Assembly: GCF_003697165.2 (NCBI RefSeq)
Contig: NZ_CP033092.2
Location: 1,922,001 to 1,986,000 of the forward strand
DNA: 64,000 bases
DNA from: Escherichia coli DSM 30083 = JCM 1649 = ATCC 11775
Lineage (GTDB): Bacteria; Pseudomonadota; Gammaproteobacteria; Enterobacterales; Enterobacteriaceae
Direction: 5' to 3'
In this document: piece by piece, positions 57,797-64,000 of the stretch
Numbering within the stretch: the stretch's first letter is position 1
Layout: the number at the start of each line of letters is the position of its first letter
Made by a program: the position numbers and the translations under genes
Notes under the pieces: generated by a model
What the model was told of the DNA's origin: nothing
Seen by the model: the letters and a program-made list of their open reading frames with translations, nothing else
Database searches by the model: none

Positions 57797-58126
57797 ATGG
57801 AAACTACCAAGCCTTCATTCCAGGACGTACTGGAATTTGTTCGTCTGTTCCGTCGTAAGAACAAACTGCAACGTGAAATTCAGGACGTTGAGAAAAAGAT
57901 CCGTGACAACCAGAAGCGCGTCCTGTTGCTGGACAACCTGAGCGATTACATCAAGCCAGGGATGAGCGTTGAAGCAATCCAGGGCATCATCGCCAGCATG
58001 AAAGGTGACTATGAAGATCGCGTTGACGATTACATCATCAAAAATGCCGAGCTCTCCAAAGAACGCCGCGATATCTCCAAAAAGCTGAAAGCTATGGGCG
58101 AAATGAAAAACGGCGAAGCGAAGTAA
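57797..58126 (+). CDS. yeeX: YeeX, UPF0265 (DUF496) coiled-coil protein
   Basis: 109 residues from ATG 57797 (METTKPSFQD) with AGGGGT upstream; the in-frame start at 57731 adds unrelated sequence. It is highly charged, mostly helical, with a likely coiled coil at residues 20-100 (KLQREIQDVEKKIRDNQKR). Function is unknown; conserved as a single gene in enterobacteria. The codon use is typical of a well expressed gene. A near-perfect palindrome follows. Confidence 0.94.
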   Translation: METTKPSFQDVLEFVRLFRRKNKLQREIQDVEKKIRDNQKRVLLLDNLSDYIKPGMSVEAIQGIIASMKGDYEDRVDDYIIKNAELSKERRDISKKLKAMGEMKNGEAK

Positions 58127-58142
58127 TTCCTGTTTTATTCAA

Positions 58143-58166
58143 TGAGGGTTGCCCGGCAACCCTCAG
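58143..58166. terminator. Palindrome after yeeX
   Basis: TGAGGGTTGCC, CG and GGCAACCCTCA form a near-perfect 11-bp stem. A T-rich stretch precedes it (TTTTATTC) but none follows, so it could terminate transcription from the island side, or protect the yeeX mRNA end. Confidence 0.6.
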
Positions 58167-58226
58167 TGCTCATTGATTCTTATCTGTGTATCACCGTCAT
58201 CATTCTCATCTGAGAACCTATCGAAA

Positions 58227-58583
58227 TTAGCGACAGCCTTCTTCTGTATGCAGCAAGGCAAAAACTTCTGTAACTCCATTGTTATTAACCGCACTGGTTA
58301 CTAACACGTTGTGCGCTCCAGCTTCCCGTAACCAACATTTCACCAAAGATGTTTGTTCCATACTGGCTAAATCTGCTTTGGTTACTACTCCAATGACCGG
58401 GTGATTCATGGCCCGGTAGGGCGTTTTTACCTCTAATTCCTGCTTCAGCGCTGAGATTCCTGCTTGTTGCCGGAAAAGCAGGCACCTGCCGTCTGAACGG
58501 TATCGATCCGGAAGCGTATCTGCGCCATATTCTGAGCATACTGCCGGAATGGCCCTCCAACCGTGTTGACGAACTCCTGCCAT
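58227..58583 (-). pseudogene. yoeF: YoeF, chimeric EutP/PduV-like GTPase fragment
   Basis: A 118-codon frame. The C-terminal half carries NHPVIGVVTKADLA and NVLVTSAVNNNGVTEV, the G4 (TKAD) and G5 (TSA) parts of the EutP/PduV GTPase family. The G1 P-loop and the rest of the N-terminus are absent. The N-terminal ~35 codons instead run antisense across the coding sequence of an IS66-type transposase tail (58480-58611). The open frame is therefore a junction product of a truncated gene and an IS remnant and is most probably non-functional. The same-named small gene is known from K-12 CP4-44. Confidence 0.8.
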
Positions 58584-58640
58584 GGAACGTAGTTCTCACC
58601 AATAAATAAGCGTCAATACGGTGCTCCGTTGACGCTTACT
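58480..58640 (+). mobile_element. IS66-family transposase C-terminal remnant with end repeat
   Basis: On the plus strand the frame reads GTCRLNGIDPEAYLRHIL and then the family tail SNRVDELLPWNV to a TAA at 58609-58611. This is the conserved C-terminus of IS66 transposases (TnpC). The following bases to GACGCTTAC at 58640 look like the inverted-repeat end (reads GTAAGCG from the other side) common to this family, and contain a short palindrome (AGCGTCAA ... TTGACGCT). The left part of the element is missing. It underlies the 5' part of yoeF. Confidence 0.8.
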
Positions 58641-58658
58641 TTAATCCGTTTTCTGAGC

Positions 58659-58739
58659 TTAGATTTTTCTGTTCCTACCCAGACCGTGGATTTGGAATTC
58701 ATTTTTTGTCAGGTCAATGCTAATCGTTAAAACGGCCAT
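58659..58739 (-). mobile_element. IS110-family transposase N-terminal remnant
   Basis: From ATG 58739, with GGAGG upstream, the frame encodes MAVLTISIDLTKNEFQIHGL and a few more residues before a stop at 58659. This matches the start of IS110-group DEDD transposases (pattern VLTIGIDLAKNVFxLHG, where the first Asp is catalytic). Only 26 codons remain. It abuts the IS66 end, so two unrelated elements are nested or joined here. Confidence 0.75.
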
Positions 58740-58840
58740 AACGCACCTCCACTGGAAGGTTTATCAGTAATATCCTACCGTTGCTTCATGGTCGGGGCGT
58801 CCATTCCATTATTATCGGTTTTCCTTTCTGTTTATAAATG

Positions 58841-58868
58841 AAAACGCCAGCTGTATTCAGGCTGGCGT
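58841..58868 (-). terminator. Intrinsic terminator at the end of the CP4-44-like gene set
   Basis: On the minus strand ACGCCAGC pairs with GCTGGCGT and is followed by TTTTC. It lies 30 bases after the stop of the extended yeeW frame, so it would end the transcript that comes from yeeS-yeeT-cbeA-cbtA. Confidence 0.75.
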
Positions 58869-58897
58869 CAGGGGAAATGAAGCCTGTTGAGTGAGAT

Positions 58898-59218
58898 TCA
58901 CCGGTTCTGGTGCAGAAGCTGCAGATGGCGCAGGGTAAGGACATCTTCTCTTGCCTGCTTAATACAGGACAACAGTGCTGTTTCTGTGGTTAATGGCACT
59001 ATACCCTGCATCACTGCATTGTCTTACAGCAACTGGTGAGGGCTGGCATAAGTTGCCGGTGTTTCGGTAGAGTCACGGTCATCCACCACGCGGAGTGAAT
59101 AACCGTTTTCAGCGGCCTTATTAATCAGTTCAGTGATATTAACACCATCAATGTCAACGACAATGTGCCCCATATCCAGCGCCTGTACGTTAACGCTGTC
59201 GGCTTCCAGTGTCATCAT
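58898..59218 (-). pseudogene. yeeW: YeeW, DUF5983-type gene interrupted by a stop codon
   Basis: The first 64 codons (59218 to TAA at 59024) give the known short YeeW, starting MMTLEADSVNV and ending ASPHQLL. The same reading frame continues past the TAA for 41 more codons without a break (DNAVMQGIVPLTTETALL, then LTLRHLQLLHQNR) to TGA at 58898. This fits the longer DUF5983 proteins that follow cbtA in other islands, so the TAA is probably a nonsense change. The start overlaps the old cbtA stop (ATGA). Confidence 0.75.
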
Positions 59219-59588
59219 TTCGCCTCCGGATACTTACCCAGGGTAATGTTATTTACCGTTCTGTAATTGTCGCGGGTCATCAGGCCGGTCGCCCTGCGAG
59301 CCCGGAGGATATCGATGCTGTTTATTAACTGAGAGCGGGTACAGGCGCTGAATCCCGGCTGGTCGGTAGCACCAGCGCGTATTTTTCCACGAGAAAGTTC
59401 ACCGCATCACACAGTGAAATGCCTGCCTCAATATGCTGCTCAATCACACGTTCATCGGCAAAAGGTGTGTCATTCTGTGTGAGGCCATAGTGCTGGTCCA
59501 GCAGTCGGGACAGCAGTATCTGCCAGATTTCAACAGGAGACGGGCGAGAACTGGCCGCCTGCCCGGGTAATACAGGTAATGTTTTCAT
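59215..59588 (-). pseudogene. cbtA: cbtA (yeeV), frameshifted cytoskeleton-inhibitor toxin
   Basis: The N-terminal part is normal (PSPVEIWQILLSRLLDQHYG and FADERVIEQHIEAGISLC). After KYALV, at about 59365-59372, a single extra base relative to the family shifts the frame and the product ends after PTSRDSAPVPALS (87 residues) instead of about 124. The lost frame is still readable downstream (FSACTRSQLINSIDILRARR, TLGKYPEAK) to TGA at 59215. CbtA inhibits FtsZ and MreB assembly; loss of the C-terminal third likely inactivates it. A sequencing error cannot be excluded from one sequence. Confidence 0.85.
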
Positions 59589-59676
59589 ACTGAAGATTTT
59601 CCTGATATGCAGATATAAAAATGGAAAAGTGGCGTGGTGAAAACACCAGGCCGTAGCAGAAGGCTATTCTGGAGAG

Positions 59677-60045
59677 TTAATTTTTCATTTCGGGCGTCGG
59701 ATAAACAGCCAGATAAACGTAACCACAACTGCTGAGGGTATCGGCTTTGCAGGTCAGCCCTTTTGCATACAGCGTGACGGTATGCTGATGGCGGGGATTC
59801 AGTTCACCGCTGGTGAGCATGAGTTCCAGTTGTTTCATCAGCAGCGGAAAGGCCTGGTCCAGGTGGTACGCATCTGCATCGCTGAACAGGCCTCTGATAC
59901 CGGCGCGGTCGGCAAGGTAATGCAACCGGTTACCCTCCTGCACCAGACGTGCCCCGAAACAGGGCGTCACGGTGCAGGGCAGCCCCCACCAGGGGCGGTC
60001 GTGATTGTCGTCGGGAAGTGTTGTCCCGGGGAGTGTGTCTGACAC
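59677..60045 (-). CDS. cbeA: CbeA (YeeU), antitoxin of the type IV CbtA system
   Basis: 122 residues from a GTG start. YagB/YeeU/YfjZ family; starts SDTLPGTTLPDDNHDRPWWG and appears intact, matching the K-12 YeeU as recalled at nearly all positions. It counteracts CbtA not by binding it but by stabilising FtsZ and MreB polymers. It is the second last island gene before cbtA and is now paired with a frameshifted toxin. Confidence 0.95.
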   Translation of the reverse strand: MSDTLPGTTLPDDNHDRPWWGLPCTVTPCFGARLVQEGNRLHYLADRAGIRGLFSDADAYHLDQAFPLLMKQLELMLTSGELNPRHQHTVTLYAKGLTCKADTLSSCGYVYLAVYPTPEMKN

Positions 60046-60118
60046 GATAAAATCCTTACAGAAAATCGGCTAAGAATGGTCCGGTAGTGGCGATAATTCT
60101 GCTCATCAGAATTCCCAC

Positions 60119-60340
60119 TCAGTTCAGGGTGACGCTCATCAGCCGGACATACGGACCAAAACTGTCCTTACGGCGTTCAGCAAACACGGCCAGCACACCG
60201 GGAATATCCTGCACTTCACGACCGGTATACGCTTCAGCACTGCCGTGCCAGCGGTATTTACCGGTACAGAACGGAAAAAGACGGGATGTCGGATGTTGTT
60301 GGTGAATACGCATGGCTTCACCACGGGTGATAATTTTCAT
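60119..60340 (-). CDS. yeeT: YeeT, DUF987 small protein
   Basis: 73 residues: starts MKIITRGEAMRIHQQ and ends YVRLMSVTLN, with a basic profile. The family is found almost only between radC-like and cbeA-like genes of CP4-type islands. Function unknown. Ribosome site AGAGGTAT lies upstream (minus strand). A gap of 73 bases separates it from cbeA. Confidence 0.93.
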   Translation of the reverse strand: MKIITRGEAMRIHQQHPTSRLFPFCTGKYRWHGSAEAYTGREVQDIPGVLAVFAERRKDSFGPYVRLMSVTLN

Positions 60341-60402
60341 AATGGGATACCTCTGAAGACAGAAGATAAAAGTGAAAACAGGTGTGATGTGGTTGTGAAG
60401 GG

Positions 60403-60879
60403 TTAAAGCAGACCATGTTCGGCAAAGGAGAAAACCTGGTTGCCACCGACTATCAGATGGTCCGGCACCCGGATATCCACCAGGCCCAGTGCCTGTACCA
60501 GACGTTCCGTGATAAGGCGGTCTGCCTTGCTGGGTGTGACTTCACCGGACGGGTGATTGTGTGCCAGTACCACGGCAGCGGCATTGTGGTACAGGGCGCG
60601 TTTAATCACTTCCCGGGGATGGACTTCCGTGCGGTTGATGGTGCCGGTGAAGAGGGTTTCACCGGCAATCAGCTGATTCTGGTTGTTCAGATACAGCACC
60701 CGGAACTCTTCACGCTCCAGTCCCGCCATGTTCAGAATCAGCCATTCTCGTGCCGCACGGGTGGAGGTGAAGGCCACGCCGGGTTCATGAAGATGGCGGT
60801 CCAGGGTTTTCAGGGCCCGTTGAATGAGGCTGCGCTCGCCGGGCGTCATCTCTCCGGGCAGAAAGGAAAGCTGTTGCAT
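60403..60879 (-). CDS. yeeS: YeeS, RadC-family JAMM-domain protein
   Basis: 158 residues from ATG 60879 (MQQLSFLPGE) with GGAGAGAAG upstream; other starts exist at 60894, adjacent to the stop of the antirestriction gene, and at 60849. The MPN/JAMM motif VLAHNHPSGEVTPSKAD carries the predicted metal-binding His pair, Ser and Asp. RadC-like proteins are common on islands and plasmids near antirestriction genes; a DNA-repair role is not demonstrated. Confidence 0.93.
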   Translation of the reverse strand: MQQLSFLPGEMTPGERSLIQRALKTLDRHLHEPGVAFTSTRAAREWLILNMAGLEREEFRVLYLNNQNQLIAGETLFTGTINRTEVHPREVIKRALYHNAAAVVLAHNHPSGEVTPSKADRLITERLVQALGLVDIRVPDHLIVGGNQVFSFAEHGLL

Positions 60880-60894
60880 TGTACTTCTCTCCAT

Positions 60895-61374
60895 TCAGTC
60901 GATGATGCGCATAATGGCGCTGCATTCCGGATGCTGCAGGGCGTAATCCCGCAACCGGTAATAATGGACCGTCATGGCATAACACTCCGTACGACAGGCA
61001 TGATGACTGTACGTCATCAGACAGGCAGCAATGCCGGCGGCTTCCGGGCTCATTTCAGCGCGGTTACCGTTCATGGCATTGAACAGTACCCATGTTTCGT
61101 CATCATCGTCATCCGGTTCGGGTGCCATAAATGCCCCGCCGTTGTTCAGGGTGTACAGATTCCAGATACCACCGCAGTAGTCTTCGCACAGACGGTCCAT
61201 CCAGCCGAAGACACGGGGCTCCAGGGTCACCCACTGTGGAATGAGGCCAAAATGCTGCGGCCAGAAGCTGATGCGCTGTTCATCAGGGACGAGGCTGGCA
61301 ACCAACTGAGGCGGATTATTCTCTGGTGTTGTAGCTGAATAAATTGTGGGGGTATTCTGAGAAACGGTTTTCAT
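60895..61374 (-). CDS. Antirestriction protein, ArdB/KlcA family
   Basis: 159 residues. C-terminal region NRAEMSPEAAGIAACLMTYS and the Cys-containing HACRTECYAMTVHYYRLRDY match the antirestriction (KlcA/YfjX/YafX) family. ArdB/KlcA proteins relieve type I restriction in vivo by an indirect mechanism. An acidic run (PDDDDDE near residue 86) is present. Its stop TGA directly abuts the ATG of the upstream yeeS alternative start. K-12 CP4-44 lacks this gene but CP4-6 and CP4-57 have relatives. Confidence 0.92.
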   Translation of the reverse strand: MKTVSQNTPTIYSATTPENNPPQLVASLVPDEQRISFWPQHFGLIPQWVTLEPRVFGWMDRLCEDYCGGIWNLYTLNNGGAFMAPEPDDDDDETWVLFNAMNGNRAEMSPEAAGIAACLMTYSHHACRTECYAMTVHYYRLRDYALQHPECSAIMRIID

Positions 61375-61455
61375 GAGATAACTCCTTAAATAACAAATAA
61401 ATGTGTGTTTTTCAGGAACGAAAGCTGAATGATTCCCTCACTCAGGGAAACGGCA

Positions 61456-62274
61456 TCAGCGCAGGCTCTCCAGCATCGTTTCTGCCATCACCCACAATGC
61501 GCGATTGAGCTTAATGTCGGTATCAATGCTGTGAATGGCCCGGGTATGGATACGTTTTCCTTTTGCACTGCGACCGGAAATCCCGCCTTTCAGCATATTC
61601 TCCTGGATGGTCTGATATGCGCTCCACAGGTCCTTACCGTAATCCTCCCGGCGTCGCGGCGTCAGAATGTCGGCGGTGGTGACGGGCTGATGTTCGTCAC
61701 CATAACGGTAAGTCAGTGCCGCCTGTGCCAGCGCCTGGCGTGCCGGTGGCGGCAGGACCAGCGACTGCATGGCATCACGCTTCTCCTCTATCCGGTCAAA
61801 CACGCCCACCACCTCGTAAGCCCCTTCGACAACTTTCTCCACTACATTTCCCCGGTGTGGAACACGCAATTCTCCCAGAGACTGACCGCAGACCAGTCCA
61901 TTGGTACAAATGGCACGAAAATATCCGGGTAACATCTGGTAGCTGGATGAACCGTCATGGGAGTTGAGCAGAATAATTTCAGGCACATGCTGACCGGTTA
62001 TCTGTCCGGCCCGCCGCAGACGCAGCATATGTTTGGTATATTCCCGGCGGCTCGGGTCGCGCACACGGGTCTGGCAGGCGAAGAACGGCTGAAAGCCTTC
62101 CCGCTGCAGATTTTCCAGGACGGTAATGGTGGGAATGTACGCATACCGTTCACTGCGGGAGGTATGCCGGTCTTCCCCAAAAATACTGGGTACATAGTGC
62201 ATCAGTTCTTCGTGTGTCAGCGGACGGTCACGGCGTATCTGGTTTACATGACCAAAACGACTTGCTAATCGCAT
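61456..62274 (-). CDS. DUF932 protein, YafZ/YfjQ-like
   Basis: 272 residues, close to the 273 of K-12 YafZ and YfjQ. Characteristic start MRLASRFGHVNQIRRDRPLT and the central LNSHDGSSSYQMLPGYFRAICTNGL-type motif (positions about 150-175) of DUF932. Function unproven; these genes consistently precede antirestriction and radC-like genes on CP4-type islands. GGAGCAAATC is a fair ribosome binding site. Confidence 0.92.
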   Translation of the reverse strand: MRLASRFGHVNQIRRDRPLTHEELMHYVPSIFGEDRHTSRSERYAYIPTITVLENLQREGFQPFFACQTRVRDPSRREYTKHMLRLRRAGQITGQHVPEIILLNSHDGSSSYQMLPGYFRAICTNGLVCGQSLGELRVPHRGNVVEKVVEGAYEVVGVFDRIEEKRDAMQSLVLPPPARQALAQAALTYRYGDEHQPVTTADILTPRRREDYGKDLWSAYQTIQENMLKGGISGRSAKGKRIHTRAIHSIDTDIKLNRALWVMAETMLESLR

Positions 62275-62484
62275 GATTTGCTCCTTATGAATGAGTTAGC
62301 GGTATAAATGAAAAAGCTGCGTCTCCCGGAGAAGACGCGGCCTGACGGGTGAAATGAATAAGGTTTATTGTCTGAGAGGCCTTTCACTGGCGAGCCACGC
62401 ATTAAGCGGCTTTCCGGTAACAATGGCTGGGGCTGTATTTACCTTTGATATTAATAATGTGCAGAGAAACGCATGGTTTACTCC
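62275..62484. other. Gap between the exported-protein pair and the DUF932 gene
   Basis: This 210-base gap has a hairpin at about 62311-62333 (GCGTCT ... AGACGC) without a T-run. A seven-codon frame with AAGGAG upstream (ATG 62474, MRFSAHY, stop 62451) is visible, and another frame downstream encodes NTAPAIVTGKPLNAWLASER and ends in TAA at 62365. It looks like a small decayed gene. Nothing else was recognised. Confidence 0.5.
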
Positions 62485-62895
62485 TTAGATTTTAAGTTTG
62501 TCCTGGGCTACAACGACAGGTTTTCCGGATGTGTCGATGACTCCTACCGTCGGTACGCCATTTTTGATTTCGAAGAACGGTTTGTTGCTACCTGAGCACA
62601 GTTGATTGTCCCCGTATTCAATCATTTGTGCTTTCCCGGTTTTCAGGTTAACTACCGAGACAGTGTAGTCGTAGCACCAGGCACCACCACGTTCAAGCAC
62701 GAAAACATAGCTGTTATCTTTATAGTTGAACTGATTCTTTGTCTGGCAATTCATACCGTCAATCTCAGTACAGGAAAACGCTTCTGTAGTATTAACGTAT
62801 TTGATGTTATTTGGCAGTTTTACTTGTTTCGCAGTAGCGAAGACAGAGAACAGAATAGTTACAGCAACGAGTAAAGTTTTGATAAAAGTTTTCAT
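62485..62895 (-). CDS. Small exported protein of unknown function with four cysteines
   Basis: 136 residues. A clear Sec signal peptide: MKTFIKTLLVAVTILFSVFATA, cleaved after ATA near residue 22. The mature protein of about 114 residues has four Cys (SC, NC, WC, LC) suggesting two disulfides, and strand-rich sequence such as YDYTVSVVNLKTGKAQMIEYG. The middle (VVNLKTGKAQMIEYGDNQLC) resembles the V-x-NPKTHEVVGY strand pair in the neighbouring Ivy-like protein, so the two may be distantly related. No family was recognised. AAGGAG lies upstream. Position 15 bases after the Ivy-like gene suggests one operon. Confidence 0.85.
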   Translation of the reverse strand: MKTFIKTLLVAVTILFSVFATAKQVKLPNNIKYVNTTEAFSCTEIDGMNCQTKNQFNYKDNSYVFVLERGGAWCYDYTVSVVNLKTGKAQMIEYGDNQLCSGSNKPFFEIKNGVPTVGVIDTSGKPVVVAQDKLKI

Positions 62896-62910
62896 GATAG
62901 ACTCCTTAAA

Positions 62911-63399
62911 TTAGTTAACCGCAGCTACGTAGTTTTTCACCAGATACGCGAATTCATGCACGCCAATTTCACCGAACCAAACCAGGTAGGCCGGGTCATC
63001 TAAACCAAAGTAACGGTAGCCAACAACTTCATGGGTTTTTGGGTTATAGAGTGTTACGATAAAGTCCCAGCCGCAGGTATTGGCTTTGCAACCGTCGCCC
63101 TGGAGCCAGACTGTACCGTTAATGTTTACTGGCGTGATACCTCCACCAGGGCCATCCATATAGCCGCCTTTACCGAACATGCCGCTCAGTCCGACCGGTT
63201 TTAATGCTTTGTCGATAGCGGCTTTGTAGGTAGCGTCACCTTCGTACAACTCGTACGTTGATGGACACGCTCCAGGTTGTTCAGCCCAGGCTTCCGGGTT
63301 ACAACTAAGTGCTTGTTTTACGGTAGCCGCTTCTGCGTTAAAGTTAAAGCCCGTGAACAGAACCGCCAGAAATAACATAAGGGTATGTAAACGTTTCAT
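62911..63399 (-). CDS. Ivy-like exported protein, probable lysozyme inhibitor family
   Basis: 162 residues from ATG 63399, chosen for its GGAAGA site and its own signal peptide MKRLHTLMLFLAV through AEA (cleavage near residue 24). The mature part aligns by eye with Ivy (inhibitor of vertebrate lysozyme): GKGGYMDGPGGGITPVNI for the KGG strand, then GCKANTCGWDFIVTLYNP, matching the Ivy loop CKPHDCG with two Cys in a five-residue loop that enters the lysozyme active site, and YLVWFGE near the end for LTWLN. In Ivy the key residues are His and Asp in CKPHDC; here they are Ala, Asn and Thr, so activity may differ. The extra N-terminal Cys pair (SCNPEAW, GACPSTY) is not in Ivy. Confidence 0.72.
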   Translation of the reverse strand: MKRLHTLMLFLAVLFTGFNFNAEAATVKQALSCNPEAWAEQPGACPSTYELYEGDATYKAAIDKALKPVGLSGMFGKGGYMDGPGGGITPVNINGTVWLQGDGCKANTCGWDFIVTLYNPKTHEVVGYRYFGLDDPAYLVWFGEIGVHEFAYLVKNYVAAVN

Positions 63400-63594
63400 T
63401 GTAAATATTCTTCCGTTGTAAATGGCGCTGGAAAATTTCTCATCAGTGAAACCTTCCGGAAGTTTCCCCCCCTTGTATGATGTATATCGCCAGTATTTTA
63501 TTTCATCCCGGCTGTAATTTTTATATTCCCCGGCACGTGCAATAACGCTGACCAGAGATATAAGGCTCATTAATAACTTTACAGGTAATTTCAT
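63400..63594 (-). pseudogene. Second signal-peptide-like segment in frame upstream of the Ivy-like gene
   Basis: From ATG 63594 the frame encodes MKLPVKLLMSLISLVSVIAR, a Sec-type signal peptide, then about 44 polar residues (YKNYSRDEIKYWRYTSYKGG, LPEGFTDEKFSSAIYNG) and runs without a stop into the Ivy-like start at 63399. A possible ribosome site (CTGGAAA) precedes 63594. Two successive signal peptides in one frame are not sensible as one protein, so this is probably the 5' remnant of a separate exported-protein gene whose end is lost, or a gene fused by deletion. Confidence 0.5.
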
Positions 63595-63729
63595 AATTAA
63601 ATTTCCAGTGAGTGAATTGACAGGTGAGGGGTAAAACTTTCTCTCAGGTAATATATATCTGAAAATATTTTCAATAACACCAGACAGGAAAAACACCACC
63701 ACAGGCGGTGGCGTTTCTTTGGGGCGTCT

Positions 63730-64000
63730 TTATTTAATCCGGGCCATCGCGTTTCTCAGTGCCAAATCTGCCTCTTCCGTTATATCCAGGCTTTTCTGCA
63801 ATACCGCCTCTGACCGGGTCAGTGCCTGACGTGCTGCCAGCGGTTTCCGGATATGCTCCATCGCCAGCATCGTGTCTTCATAGCCCTGCTGACGCCAGGC
63901 GTCGGTATGTGCCGATGTAAAACTGAGCAGACCGCCGCTGTTGCCACCATCACCTGCATATTTCAGCCTTTTCCGGGGACGGATCTCAAGGATTGTGGTG
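63730..64000 (-). CDS. C-terminal 89 residues of an unrecognised island protein (runs off the window)
   Basis: The minus-strand frame enters at base 64000 and stops with TAA at 63730-63732. The visible part is hydrophilic and helix-rich: LKYAGDGGNSGGLLSFTSAH, then AWRQQGYEDTMLAMEHIRKP and SEAVLQKSLDITEEADLALR. No family was recognised with confidence. In K-12 the gene at this relative position (between flu and yeeS) is yeeR, but whether this is a relative could not be decided. Confidence 0.7.
   Translation of the reverse strand, partial: TTILEIRPRKRLKYAGDGGNSGGLLSFTSAHTDAWRQQGYEDTMLAMEHIRKPLAARQALTRSEAVLQKSLDITEEADLALRNAMARIK

Noticed and set aside
58143..58166. CRISPR-like or tRNA-like structure
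   Set aside because: A single palindrome without spacers or repeats; no CRISPR arrays or tRNA cloverleaf were seen anywhere in the window.
60415..61338. Plus-strand open frame of about 300 codons
   Set aside because: It is antisense to the RadC-like and antirestriction genes, which have clear family motifs; the frame is a by-product of their GC-rich codons.

Overview
This window is enterobacterial chromosome and can be assigned with confidence to Escherichia coli. Gene order, protein lengths and recognisable sequences follow the K-12 map from yegH through the colanic acid cluster, galF, an O-antigen locus, gnd-ugd-wzz, the his operon, yefM-yoeB, plaP, sbcB and dacD, and into a CP4-44-like remnant island. 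The O-antigen genes are not those of K-12. The set rmlBDAC, wzx, UDP-GlcNAc 2-epimerase, glycosyltransferase, wzy and two more glycosyltransferases fits an L-rhamnose/ManNAc antigen of the O1 type, which would suggest an extraintestinal-pathogenic lineage (inference from memory, no search run).

Layout. 1-912: 5' part of yegH (minus strand). 913-1570: wza regulatory region with an RcsAB box and a JUMPstart/ops element. 1571-24305: colanic acid (M-antigen) operon wza-wzb-wzc-wcaA-F-gmd-fcl-gmm-wcaI-manC-manB-wcaJ-wzxC-wcaK-L-M. It encodes export and its tyrosine kinase/phosphatase, the GDP-mannose and GDP-fucose pathway, the initiating transferase, glycosyl-, acetyl- and pyruvyl-transferases, polymerase and flippase. 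24480-35796: galF, a second JUMPstart, then the O-antigen genes, which become strikingly AT-rich from about the 3' end of rmlC onward. 35901-39847: gnd, ugd (with a PmrA-type box) and wzzB. 39942-47230: his operon on the minus strand, with a leader peptide that has only four His codons. 47411-52932: yefM-yoeB toxin-antitoxin, yeeZ, yeeY, plaP, yeeE-yeeD. 52975-58126: sbcB, dacD, sbmC (LexA box), yeeA, yeeX. 58227-64000: CP4-44-like island on the minus strand.

The island is partly decayed. A chimeric yoeF overlaps an IS66-family transposase tail, an IS110-family transposase head lies beside it, yeeW is cut by a stop codon, and the cbtA toxin is frameshifted while its antitoxin gene cbeA is intact. 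Upstream are yeeT, a RadC-like gene, an antirestriction protein and a DUF932 protein. Two genes for exported cysteine-containing proteins follow. One of them resembles the Ivy family of lysozyme inhibitors and is preceded in the same open frame by a second signal-peptide-like segment. This exported pair is the least explained part of the window.

No tRNA, rRNA, CRISPR array or complete insertion sequence was seen. Functions of the housekeeping genes come from recognising the families. All comparisons with K-12 are from memory and should be confirmed by alignment.
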